Assembly: GCA_015494335.1 (NCBI GenBank)
Contig: WGBK01000284.1
Location: 1 to 6,659, forward strand
Reading direction: 5' to 3'
Source: Gammaproteobacteria bacterium
Lineage (GTDB): Bacteria; Pseudomonadota; Gammaproteobacteria; GCA-001735895
Length of the DNA: 6,659 bases
Numbering within the stretch: the stretch's first letter is position 1; each line of letters begins with the position of its first letter. A model generated the notes under the pieces. That model was not told where the DNA came from and did no database searches. It worked only from the letters and a program-made list of their open reading frames with translations. Below, in pieces: positions 1 through 6,659 of this stretch. The translations under genes were made by a program, and so were the position numbers.

Positions 1-875
1 GCGGCCAGCCGCGCACTGCGGATCAGCGCCTTGGAGGGGACGCATCCGGTGTTCAGACAATCGCCGCCCATGCGATGCTTCTCGATCAGGATCACCTTCG
101 CCTTCACCGCCGCGGCAATATAGGCGGTCACCAGGCCGGCTGATCCGCCACCGATGACGATCAGGTTGGCATCGAAGCGTTTGGGCCGGGCATAGCCGCG
201 CAGCGCTCGATATCGCCGGATCATGCCCAACAGGCCGCGGCCGAGGAAGGGCAGCAGGGCCAGCAGCGCGAAGGACAGGATCAGCGGCAGCGAGAGAATG
301 TCCGAGGGCGATTCGAGCCGCGCCAACTGGGTGCCGGCATTGACATAGACCAGGGTGCCGGGAAGCATGCCGAGCTGGCTCACCCAGTAGAAGGTCCAGG
401 TGCGGATCGGCATCAGGCCCATCACCAGGTTGATGATGAAGAACGGAAAGGCCGGCACCAGGCGCAGCGCAAACAGATAGAAGGCACCGTCTTTCTCGAT
501 GCCGCGGTTGATTGCCTCCAGCGAAGAGCCGAAACGGCCCTGCACCCAGTCCCGCAACAGATAGCGGGAAACCAGAAAGGCCAGGGTCGCGCCGATGCTG
601 CTGGCAAAGGAAACCACAAGCAGGCCGGTCCAGAGCCCGAAGATAGCGCCGCCGGCCAGGGTCATCACCGTGGCGCCGGGCAGCGACAGGGCCGTTATCA
701 ACAGGTAGAGCAGGAAGTAACCGGCCAGCATCTGCCAGGGATGGGCCTGGTACAGGTTCTGCAAGTCCTGCTGGCGCGCCTTGAGATAGGCGAAATCCAG
801 GTATTGCCCGACATCGAAGGCCAGATACAGCCCGACCAGCAGCCCCAGCAGGGCCAGCAACCACCATTTCTTCAT
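1..875 (-). CDS. VTT-domain membrane protein fused to mercuric-reductase-like FAD oxidoreductase (3' end outside window)
   Basis: The first 291 residues are visible; the gene continues past base 1, so the C-terminal NAD-binding and dimerisation parts are not seen. Residues 1-20 form a hydrophobic anchor (MKKWWLLALLGLL). Residues about 50-215 are a multi-pass VTT/TVP38 (SNARE-associated, DedA-like) domain with the typical LPGATVMTLAGGAIFG stretch at 65-80 and LRLVPAFPFFIINLVMG at 137-153. After a basic linker (220-233) a Rossmann fold begins: LIVIGGGSAG at 238-247 is the FAD GxGxxG motif, and GGDCLNTGCVPSK at 270-282 carries the redox-active cysteines C273 and C278 of the mercuric reductase/lipoamide dehydrogenase family. 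Known fusions of this type run to roughly 700 residues. The ATG at 875 is chosen for its strong ribosome binding site and lysine-rich anchor. The role is probably membrane-associated dithiol redox chemistry; the substrate cannot be told. Family membership is firm, Hg(II) reduction is not claimed. Confidence 0.93.
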   Translation of the reverse strand, partial: MKKWWLLALLGLLVGLYLAFDVGQYLDFAYLKARQQDLQNLYQAHPWQMLAGYFLLYLLITALSLPGATVMTLAGGAIFGLWTGLLVVSFASSIGATLAFLVSRYLLRDWVQGRFGSSLEAINRGIEKDGAFYLFALRLVPAFPFFIINLVMGLMPIRTWTFYWVSQLGMLPGTLVYVNAGTQLARLESPSDILSLPLILSFALLALLPFLGRGLLGMIRRYRALRGYARPKRFDANLIVIGGGSAGLVTAYIAAAVKAKVILIEKHRMGGDCLNTGCVPSKALIRSARLA

Positions 876-882
876 TCCTGGC

Positions 883-887
883 CCTCC
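883..887 (-). promoter_or_regulatory. Ribosome binding site of the VTT-flavoprotein gene
   Basis: GGAGG on the minus strand lies seven bases before the ATG at 875. It is the best Shine-Dalgarno sequence in the window and supports this start codon and independent translation of the gene. Confidence 0.75.
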
Positions 888-973
888 GTTTCAGCCTGCC
901 TGCCGGCCATCCCGCTGAACCGGAAGCTCGGACATGTGGAATTGTGACCCGGCCGAGGGCAGACGGGTTCCAC

Positions 974-991
974 AGGATGGTCCGCCATCCT
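974..991 (-). other. Small hairpin just after the GGDEF-EAL stop codon
   Basis: A perfect inverted repeat (minus strand AGGATGG, loop CGGA, CCATCCT) gives a 7-bp stem with a four-base loop and begins within the TGA stop codon of the upstream gene. No T-run follows on the minus strand, so it does not fit an intrinsic terminator. It could stabilise the 3' end of an mRNA or be chance. The rest of the 115-base gap (876-990) shows no convincing -35/-10 pair. Confidence 0.35.
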
Positions 992-3483
992 CATCCGATT
1001 ACGATGTCCGGTCCCTGTTCGAGGAAACGATGGAATTCCTCGACCGACAAGGGACGCGAGAACAGGTAACCCTGCACCAGGTCCGTCTGCTTGTCGCAGA
1101 CCATCTGCCACTGTTGTTCGGTTTCAACGCCCTCGGCGATGATGCTGAGACCCAGCGCATGGCTCATGTGGATGATCGCATCCACCAGGGCCGAGGATGA
1201 CTTGTCGTCGACCATGGCGGTGACAAAGCTGCGGTCGATCTTCAAGCCGTGACAGGGGAAGCGGCTGAGATAGGACAGGGAGGAATAGCCGGTACCGAAA
1301 TCGTCGATGACCAGGGCCACGCCCATCCTGTGCAGGCGATCGATGTTCTCGAGAATGACCGGCTGATCCGCCATCAGCACCCGCTCGGTGATCTCGAGGT
1401 GCAGGCGTTCGGCGGCCTGGCCATGCCGCTCCAGCAAGACCCCGACCCTGTCGGCAAAGCCGGCGTCGCGGAACTGGTTGGTGGAGACATTGACGGTCAA
1501 GAATTCCAGCTGCGGCAGGCGCGACAACTGCTCCAGGGAGCGCTCGAGCATCCACTCGCCAAGCAGGTCGATCAGGCCGTTCTCTTCCGCAATGGGAATG
1601 AACTGATCCGGCGAGATGCGGCCGAGCAGCTCCGACTCCCAGCGCATCAGGGCTTCGGCTCCGACCGTGCGGCCGCTGCAGCAATCGACGATGGGTTGCA
1701 GGAAGAGCTCGATCTCGTCACGCTCCAGCGCCTCGTGCAGGGCGGAGTCCAGTTTCAGGCGGCGCTGCGCCTCCTCGTTCATCGACTGGGTGTAATACTT
1801 GAAACAGTTGCGCCCGGCCTGCTTGGCCTGGTACATGGCCGTGTCGGCATAGCGCAGAATCTCCTCGGGGTCCTCACCGTCATCGGGAATCACCGAGACG
1901 CCGATACTGGCCCCGACGTGAAGATCACGCCCCTCCAGCGTGAAGGTCTGCCCCAGCACGTGCAGGATCTTCTCGGCCACGCTTTCCACGGTGGCCGGGT
2001 CATCGACACCGGAGAGCACGATCAGGAATTCGTCGCCGGACAGGCGCGCCACCACATCGTAGGGACGCAGACAGCGGGTCAGGCGATTCGCCACCTCGAC
2101 CAGCATCAGATCGCCGGTGCGATGACCGAGCGTATCGTTGACCTGCTTGAAGCGATCCAGATCCAGGTACATGACTACGGTCTTCTTGCCTTGGCGCTTG
2201 CCCATGCGGATCGCCTGCTGCAGGCGATCAAAACCGAGTACGCGGTTGGGCAGGCCGGTCAGGGCATCGAAATTGGCTTGCTGGATCAGTTGCTTCTCGT
2301 ACGCCTTGCGCTCGCTGATGTCTTCCATCGACAGCAGAAAACCGCCCGGTCCGCCTTCATCGCGATCCTCCTCGAGAATCGGCGTGACGGCCAGCATGAC
2401 CCAGAAACGCTGCCCACCGGATCGCCGGGCGCGGACCTCACCCTGCCAGGCCTGCCCCTGATGCAGGCGTTCGATCACCTCGTCGAGCAACTGCGCCGGA
2501 TTGGAGCTGGACCAGATCAGCTGGAACAGATCCTGGCCCAGCACTTCCGTGTTGTCGCGGCCGGTCATGTTTTCGAAGGCGTGGTTGGCTTCCTCGATGC
2601 GCAGCTCGGCATCCAGCATCACCAGCGCCATCTTGCTCTGGGCAACGGCGTAGTGCAGCCGCTTGAGGCGCTGCTGGCTCTGCTGCAGATCCCAGGTGCG
2701 GCGTTCGACGCGCTGTTCCAGCTCACGGTTGACCTGTTCGAGGGCGGATTTCTTCTGCAGCAGACCTTCTGAAGTGCGGTTGAGCGCGTCGAGCAGCTCG
2801 CCCACCTCACGCGAACCGGGTCGGATTTCCAGCTTCTGCCCAGGATGGCGGGTCAGTCGCTGGGCGAATTCCACGGCCTTGCGGAAGGAGCGCCCCGGCC
2901 ACCACAGAACCAGCAACAGCACAGTGAGGTCGACCAGGGTGGCAATCACCGCCACAAGCAGGTTATCGCGCAGGATGCCGGCCATTTGACGGTCGACTCG
3001 GCTGAGGTCGATGTCCAACCGTACCCATCCGAGCAGTGTCGAGGTTCGGATCGGCTGCCAGACCGTCAATCGGCTCTGCTGCCTTTCCACCTTCCCGTTC
3101 CGGCCCTGGGGGTCCAGTTCCGGCGGCAACTGACGTTGCAGAATCCCGTACTCGGGCAGGGGGCCTTCCTCACCCTTGCGAACATCGGACAGCACCCGCC
3201 CCTCACTGTCGAACACGGCCAGTTCCACCAGATCGGGATACAGGGCCAGCTGCAGCAGCAGGGCCTCGAGCTCGTCATAGTGCTCACCGACCAGCAGGCT
3301 GCGCGCGGCCAGCGCCGTGCTGCGAGCCAGGCTGCTGCCCTTTTCCACCGCTTCCTCGATCAGCTGATCGCGCTGCACCCGCAGATTCCAGGCCGTGGTC
3401 ACCAGCAATGTCAGCAACAGCAGCAGCGTGCTGGCCAGGACCAGCTGTCGATGTAGCGGTTGTCGATGCCAGAAACCCATCAT
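991..3483 (-). CDS. Membrane c-di-GMP enzyme: periplasmic sensor, HAMP, PAS, GGDEF, EAL
   Basis: An 830-residue inner-membrane signalling protein that likely makes and/or hydrolyses cyclic di-GMP. Order: TM1 at 13-31; periplasmic segment about 33-172 (PAS/Cache-like appearance, LVELAVFDSEGRVLSD at 85-100); TM2 at 174-195; HAMP about 197-248; coiled coil 240-282; PAS about 283-395 ending in the usual DISERK linker; GGDEF 400-562; EAL 575-825. The GGDEF part has DALTGLPNR (406-414) and D441/D443, but its signature reads SGDEF (482-486), so the first glycine is serine. An intact RxxD inhibitory site (R473-D476) sits five residues upstream of it. The EAL part looks complete: EAL 610-612, N665, E697, DDFGTG 727-732, K748, EGVE 784-787, Q804. 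Phosphodiesterase activity is therefore likely; cyclase activity is plausible but less sure. Two ATGs are adjacent (3483 and 3480) and either may start. The gene follows the binding-protein stop by three bases with little Shine-Dalgarno, implying translational coupling. Confidence 0.96.
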   Translation of the reverse strand: MMGFWHRQPLHRQLVLASTLLLLLTLLVTTAWNLRVQRDQLIEEAVEKGSSLARSTALAARSLLVGEHYDELEALLLQLALYPDLVELAVFDSEGRVLSDVRKGEEGPLPEYGILQRQLPPELDPQGRNGKVERQQSRLTVWQPIRTSTLLGWVRLDIDLSRVDRQMAGILRDNLLVAVIATLVDLTVLLLVLWWPGRSFRKAVEFAQRLTRHPGQKLEIRPGSREVGELLDALNRTSEGLLQKKSALEQVNRELEQRVERRTWDLQQSQQRLKRLHYAVAQSKMALVMLDAELRIEEANHAFENMTGRDNTEVLGQDLFQLIWSSSNPAQLLDEVIERLHQGQAWQGEVRARRSGGQRFWVMLAVTPILEEDRDEGGPGGFLLSMEDISERKAYEKQLIQQANFDALTGLPNRVLGFDRLQQAIRMGKRQGKKTVVMYLDLDRFKQVNDTLGHRTGDLMLVEVANRLTRCLRPYDVVARLSGDEFLIVLSGVDDPATVESVAEKILHVLGQTFTLEGRDLHVGASIGVSVIPDDGEDPEEILRYADTAMYQAKQAGRNCFKYYTQSMNEEAQRRLKLDSALHEALERDEIELFLQPIVDCCSGRTVGAEALMRWESELLGRISPDQFIPIAEENGLIDLLGEWMLERSLEQLSRLPQLEFLTVNVSTNQFRDAGFADRVGVLLERHGQAAERLHLEITERVLMADQPVILENIDRLHRMGVALVIDDFGTGYSSLSYLSRFPCHGLKIDRSFVTAMVDDKSSSALVDAIIHMSHALGLSIIAEGVETEQQWQMVCDKQTDLVQGYLFSRPLSVEEFHRFLEQGPDIVIG

Positions 3484-3486
3484 GGC

Positions 3487-4332
3487 TCAGCGCGGCAGGA
3501 CGACATAGTCGTCGAGGTTGAGCTGCTCCAGCGGTCGATAGTCGCGCTCGAAATCGGCCGCGATGGGTTGCGGAAGGAACACGGCGCTCAGCAGCTTGCG
3601 ACCGCGCTCGCTCTGTGCCAGGTCGAGCAGCGTCAACTGAACCTCCTGGCGCACGGCTTCCGGTACTCTCGGATGGGACGACACGGCATGGGTGATGGTG
3701 CTCGGCAGGTTGTAGATGATGCGCAGCGTCCGTCGGGCCGGTTCCAGTTCCTTTTCCAGGGTGCGATAGATACCGCCGCTGGCATCGGCTCGACCGAGCA
3801 GAACCTGGCGATAGGCGTTGCTGTGGGTGCCCGTCCACACAGGCGTGAAATCGATGCCTTCCTTCTGGCGCAGCATCGCGCGCATGTAGAGAGATACGGC
3901 GAAGGCGTTGGGGGAGGCAAAGGCGATGGTCTTGCCGTCGAGATCCTGTGGCGACTGGTAGGGGCTGTCCTTGCGCACCACCAGTATGCCGGTCAGACGG
4001 CGCTGTTCATCACGGATCAACGGGATATAACCCTGCTTGCGGTGCGCCAGCAGGGTCTGGTAGGGATTGGCATAGACGAAATCGTAGACGCCTTCGTAGA
4101 GCTTGCGCTCGAATTCGTCGAAGCCCGAGGCCGGATGCAATTTGAAGCGATAGCCGGTCCGGCGCTGCAATTCGTCGAGCAGAGGAGTCCAGTCCCGGTG
4201 CACCACGGTAGGGCTGAACTGGGGTACCACGGACCAGTTGTAGATCTCATCTCCGGCGGCTGGTGGTGCAGCTTGCGTGGCTTGCGACAGGGAGAAAACA
4301 AGGAAAAGGCGATACAGGAACGATCGGAACAT
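3487..4332 (-). CDS. PhnD-like periplasmic substrate-binding protein, probable sensor partner of the GGDEF-EAL protein
   Basis: A 281-residue protein of the PhnD-like phosphate/phosphite/phosphonate binding family. Residues 1-22 are a Sec signal peptide (basic start, LFLVFSLS core, cleavage near QAA at 20-22), so it acts in the periplasm. Family landmarks are the VVPQFSP start (35-41), YDFVYANPYQTL (83-94), SPQDLDGKTIAFASP (127-141) and GTHSNAYRQVLLGRADA (168-184). In the middle motif the serine/threonine cluster that grips the phosphonate in E. coli PhnD is replaced by SPNAFA (140-145), so the ligand is likely different. The whole protein has no cysteine, so it cannot bind arsenite by a thiolate as the related sensor AioX does. 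No permease or ATPase gene is nearby. The next gene, three bases downstream, is a membrane c-di-GMP enzyme, so a ligand-sensing role is inferred. Upstream there is no clear Shine-Dalgarno; the ATG at 4332 is kept because it gives a proper signal peptide. Confidence 0.9.
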   Translation of the reverse strand: MFRSFLYRLFLVFSLSQATQAAPPAAGDEIYNWSVVPQFSPTVVHRDWTPLLDELQRRTGYRFKLHPASGFDEFERKLYEGVYDFVYANPYQTLLAHRKQGYIPLIRDEQRRLTGILVVRKDSPYQSPQDLDGKTIAFASPNAFAVSLYMRAMLRQKEGIDFTPVWTGTHSNAYRQVLLGRADASGGIYRTLEKELEPARRTLRIIYNLPSTITHAVSSHPRVPEAVRQEVQLTLLDLAQSERGRKLLSAVFLPQPIAADFERDYRPLEQLNLDDYVVLPR

Positions 4333-4348
4333 CGATATCGACTCGAAG

Positions 4349-4367
4349 GGGAATGATAACGATTCAG
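4349..4367 (-). promoter_or_regulatory. AT-rich island with Fur-box-like sequence and possible -10 element
   Basis: By eye, bases 4349-4367 match the 19-base Fur consensus at 12 of 19 positions, centred on AATGATAA. The same stretch read on the minus strand contains TATCAT (4353-4358), one mismatch from a sigma-70 -10 box. No good -35 is visible. A start of transcription near 4346 would leave a leader of only about 14 bases before the ATG at 4332. A perfect 10-bp palindrome (4332-4341, TCGATATCGA) abuts the start codon. The 95-base gap 4333-4427 is the only visible place for a promoter of the sensor pair. The Fur assignment is weak. Confidence 0.3.
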
Positions 4368-4427
4368 TCTACCACAGGGGGCGTTTTCTTCCGGGACCGG
4401 GGCAAGATTCCGGCTTCGGCGGGCATT

Positions 4428-4949
4428 TCAGCCGACAGGCTTCACCGTCTGCCGTTTCTTCGGCCAATCCAGCTCGATACGCTGGATACGGGACGACTGC
4501 AATCGACTCCAGTGACCCGTCAGCTCGAAACGGGCCAGCGAGGCCGTGGGCAGGTCTACCCTGCCCCCGACAGGCAGGGAACCGGAAAGCTCGCGGACGA
4601 AATGACTGAAATCCGGGTTGTGTCCCACTACCAGCAGGCAATCCACGGCTTCGTCGCAGGCCTCTACCACCGATTGCCAGCCCCCGACGCCATCGAAGTA
4701 GAGCCGCTCGTCGATCTCGATCAGTGTGGTATCGACACCGGCCGCTTCCAGCACGGCCCGAGCCGTATCGCGGGCGCGTCTTGCCGGGCTGCTGACCACT
4801 CGCTGCGGCAAGGGTCCGCGTTCAGCAAGGCGTCGCCCCATCTCGGGCGCATTGCGCAGCCCGCGCGGGTTGAGGGGGCGCTCGCGGTCCGTCAGTGCCG
4901 GATCGCTCCAGCTCGACTTGGCGTGGCGCATCAGGTACAGGGTTTTCAC
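4428..4949 (-). CDS. SixA-like histidine phosphatase
   Basis: A 173-residue cytoplasmic protein of the histidine phosphatase (phosphoglycerate mutase-like) superfamily, closest in style to SixA (COG2062), which removes phosphate from phosphohistidine in signalling proteins such as ArcB. Visible motifs are LMRHAKSSW (6-14) with the R8-H9 nucleophile pair, SSPARRARDTA (53-63) with the second phosphate-binding arginine, and VVGHNPDFS (107-115) with the second catalytic histidine H110. Length is close to that of E. coli SixA (about 160 residues). The start is GTG at 4949; the next in-frame ATG would cut off the first beta strand. GTG overlaps the TGA of the SelD fusion gene by four bases (GTGA), which indicates coupled translation. 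The target is unknown; a link to selenium metabolism is suggested only by position. Confidence 0.92.
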   Translation of the reverse strand: MKTLYLMRHAKSSWSDPALTDRERPLNPRGLRNAPEMGRRLAERGPLPQRVVSSPARRARDTARAVLEAAGVDTTLIEIDERLYFDGVGGWQSVVEACDEAVDCLLVVGHNPDFSHFVRELSGSLPVGGRVDLPTASLARFELTGHWSRLQSSRIQRIELDWPKKRQTVKPVG

Positions 4950-6659
4950 GGCCGCAACTCAATGCCCGGCTCGCCGCCGGATGCCGGCAGGATCTCCCCG
5001 ATTTCGCGGAAACCCGCCGCCTGCAGGCCCTCCACCGCCGAGGCCGGGACAGCCGCCAGCAGGCCTCCGCTGGTCTGGGGATCGAACAGCAGATCGAAGG
5101 CGGCGGCTGGAACTTCTTCTTCGCCGATACGCGCCTTTTCCATGCGCCGGTTGTGTCCGTAGAGACTGCTGCGCAGACCCTCGGCGGCGAGGGTCTCCGC
5201 GCCCGGATAAAAGGGAACCCGCGACAGTTCGAGAGTGGCGTTGCAACCCGAGGCCCGGCAGAGTTCGAGCAGGTGCCCGAACAGGCCAAAGCCGGTGACA
5301 TCGGTGCAGGCGTGTACGCCCGCTTCGCGCAGGGCCGCGGCATGCTCCGCGTTGGACAGCAACATGCCTTGCAGCAGATCCTCGAGCCATTCCCCCTTGA
5401 GCCGAGCCTGCATGGTCGCGGCCAGCAGCACGCCGCTGCCGATGGGCTTGCCCATCACCAGCCGATCCCCGGGAAGCGCACCGGACTGGGCGATCCATCC
5501 GCCCTCCCCTTCGACGCCCTGCAGGGCAAGGCCCAGAGACAGCTCGGCACCCTCGGAGCTGTGACCGCCGAGGAAACGGCAATCGGCCCGATCCAATTCC
5601 TGCAGCACGCCCTGCATCAGGGCGCGCAGTTCGCGCTTCTGCAAGCGTTCCCCGGCATGGGGCAATTGCACCAGCACCTGGGCCGAATCAGGTTCGAGAC
5701 CGCAGGCATACAGGTCGCTCAGCGCATGCAGACTGGCGATACGGCCGAACAGCCAGGGATCGTCCACCGGCGCCTTGATCGCATCCACGCTCTGGAACAG
5801 GCGCCGTGGCGGCTTGTCGTCGGAGGCATCCTGAAGGGCCACGGCATCCTCGGGTCGGTAGGCCCGGCCGCTGACTTCCTCCACCACCTGTTGCAGGATA
5901 TCGGCGCCGATCTTGGCGCCGCAGCCGGCGCAGCGGACACGGGAATCATGGGGTTCGTCGCGTTCGTCCGCATCGATCAGCCGCGGATCGGCATCGACGC
6001 TGCAACGCCGCATCTCCATCGGCGGCAACTCGTGGAAGCGGCGCATGAACTTGCGGTCGATGTGATCCTTCCAGCGCCATACCCAGTCGCCGAAAACGCT
6101 GATCGAGCCGCCGAAGGGCAAGGGTTTCATGCCGGTGGCGGTCTTTTCGCCGAGCGCCAGCAGACTGAGAAAGCCGTCCTGGGGCCGATAGGGCTTGAGC
6201 GCTTCGCCGAGCAGTTGCGCACGCAGGTTGTGGAACAGCACCGGACCCTGGCGCACCGCGTAGACGCCGGCCTTGGGTCGCGGGTTCTCCACCATGTCGG
6301 CGATATCGCCGGCAGCGAACAGGTCGTCGTGATCCAGGGCCTGCAGGGTCGGGCGCACGCTGACAAAACCGCGCGAATCGGTTTTGAGTCCGCTCTCGGC
6401 CAGCCATTGCGCGGCACCGGCCTGGGTGCACCAGATGATTTCCTCCGCCTCGATGGAACGGCCGTCCTCGGCGAGCAGGCATCCCGGTTCCACTCGTTCG
6501 ACGCGAAAACCGCCCTGAACCCGGATGCCATAGGCATCGAGCTGGCGCTGCGTGCGCCCTCGCACCTGGCGGCTGTACTGGGGCAGTATTCCCTGCGCCG
6601 CGGTCACCAGGACCAGTTCCGCATCGGCACCGAGCTGACGCATGCGCCAGGCCATGGAC
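4946..6659 (-). CDS. selD: Pyridine nucleotide-disulfide oxidoreductase fused to selenophosphate synthetase SelD (5' end outside window)
   Basis: The frame is open to the window edge, so the ATG at 6655 is probably internal and the N-terminal FAD motif lies outside. Numbering from that ATG, residues 1-215 are the C-terminal half of an NADH dehydrogenase/sulfide-quinone-reductase-like flavoprotein, with LFAAGDIA (112-119) contacting FAD and KAGVYAVRQGPVLFHNL (128-144). Residues about 238-569 form a full SelD, which makes selenophosphate from selenide and ATP. CAGCGAKIG (242-250) carries catalytic C245 and K248, equivalent to E. coli C17 and K20; E. coli C19 is alanine here. Aspartates that bind metal and ATP are seen as D270, D291, D314 and D452, with GGHS (363-366), TDVTGFGLFGH (451-461) and DPQTSGGLL (525-533). 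The active site is cysteine, not selenocysteine. Fusions of this order are known in bacteria; the flavoprotein is thought to help supply reduced selenium, which is inference. The user of selenophosphate (SelA or the tRNA selenouridine synthase) is not in the window. Confidence 0.95.
   Translation of the reverse strand, partial: SMAWRMRQLGADAELVLVTAAQGILPQYSRQVRGRTQRQLDAYGIRVQGGFRVERVEPGCLLAEDGRSIEAEEIIWCTQAGAAQWLAESGLKTDSRGFVSVRPTLQALDHDDLFAAGDIADMVENPRPKAGVYAVRQGPVLFHNLRAQLLGEALKPYRPQDGFLSLLALGEKTATGMKPLPFGGSISVFGDWVWRWKDHIDRKFMRRFHELPPMEMRRCSVDADPRLIDADERDEPHDSRVRCAGCGAKIGADILQQVVEEVSGRAYRPEDAVALQDASDDKPPRRLFQSVDAIKAPVDDPWLFGRIASLHALSDLYACGLEPDSAQVLVQLPHAGERLQKRELRALMQGVLQELDRADCRFLGGHSSEGAELSLGLALQGVEGEGGWIAQSGALPGDRLVMGKPIGSGVLLAATMQARLKGEWLEDLLQGMLLSNAEHAAALREAGVHACTDVTGFGLFGHLLELCRASGCNATLELSRVPFYPGAETLAAEGLRSSLYGHNRRMEKARIGEEEVPAAAFDLLFDPQTSGGLLAAVPASAVEGLQAAGFREIGEILPASGGEPGIELRP

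Noticed and set aside
872..1200. Small frames on both strands around the gap between the GGDEF-EAL and VTT genes
   Set aside because: They mostly overlap the EAL coding end, have no convincing ribosome binding site, and the peptides look like frame-shifted coding sequence.
1249..2772. Plus-strand open frame of 507 codons opposite the GGDEF-EAL gene
   Set aside because: It is the antisense shadow of a GC-rich coding region. Its product has low-complexity Q/L/G-rich composition with no domain, while the minus-strand protein has complete conserved motifs throughout the same bases.
3460..4356. Plus-strand open frame of 298 codons opposite the binding-protein gene
   Set aside because: No recognisable motif, and it lies fully antisense to a protein with a signal peptide and family landmarks.
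4381..4427. Possible terminator after the phosphatase stop codon
   Set aside because: GC-rich pieces (CCGG repeats) can be folded only into short, poorly matched stems, and no T-run follows on the minus strand.
4263..5162. Plus-strand open frame of 299 codons across the phosphatase and the end of SelD
   Set aside because: It spans two well-supported minus-strand genes and the gap between them and has no domain-like sequence.
4946..6655. Taking the ATG at 6655 as the true start of the SelD fusion
   Set aside because: The frame stays open to the window edge and the protein would begin in the middle of a flavoprotein, lacking its FAD GxGxxG motif.

Overview
The window is GC-rich with a strongly GC-biased third codon position. 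It holds five genes, all on the minus strand and read from high to low coordinates. The first and last genes run off the window edges. The gene content (a flavoprotein-SelD fusion, a SixA-like phosphatase, a periplasmic PhnD-like binding protein beside a membrane GGDEF-EAL protein, and a VTT-flavoprotein fusion) suggests a Gram-negative proteobacterium. It is most likely a gammaproteobacterium of the sulfur-oxidiser or environmental type. That assignment is inferred from gene style, not from a marker gene.

Layout in reading order: (1) 6659-4946, the C-terminal part of a pyridine nucleotide-disulfide oxidoreductase fused to a complete selenophosphate synthetase (SelD) domain. (2) 4949-4428, a SixA-like histidine phosphatase that starts with GTG inside the SelD stop region (4-base GTGA overlap). 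(3) 4427-4333, a 95-base gap with a small AT-rich island resembling a Fur box and a -10 element. (4) 4332-3487, an exported PhnD-like substrate-binding protein without cysteine. (5) 3483-991, an 830-residue inner-membrane protein with periplasmic, HAMP, coiled-coil, PAS, GGDEF and EAL parts, three bases after gene 4. (6) 990-876, a 115-base gap with a small hairpin and a good ribosome binding site. (7) 875-1, the N-terminal 291 residues of a VTT (TVP38/TMEM64) membrane domain fused to a mercuric-reductase-like flavoprotein.

Functionally there are two parts. SelD makes selenophosphate for selenocysteine and/or 2-selenouridine, and its fused flavoprotein may supply reduced selenium; the coupled phosphatase has no obvious place in that pathway. 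The binding protein and the c-di-GMP enzyme look like one signalling unit: a periplasmic ligand bound by the first protein is probably reported to the second, which makes and/or degrades c-di-GMP. No ABC permease or ATPase lies nearby, which favours sensing over transport. The most noteworthy items are this sensor pair, whose binding protein lacks the recognisable phosphonate-binding serine/threonine cluster and the arsenite-binding cysteine of known relatives, and the presence of two unusual flavoprotein fusions within 7 kb. No RNA genes, mobile elements, CRISPR arrays or long repeats were seen.
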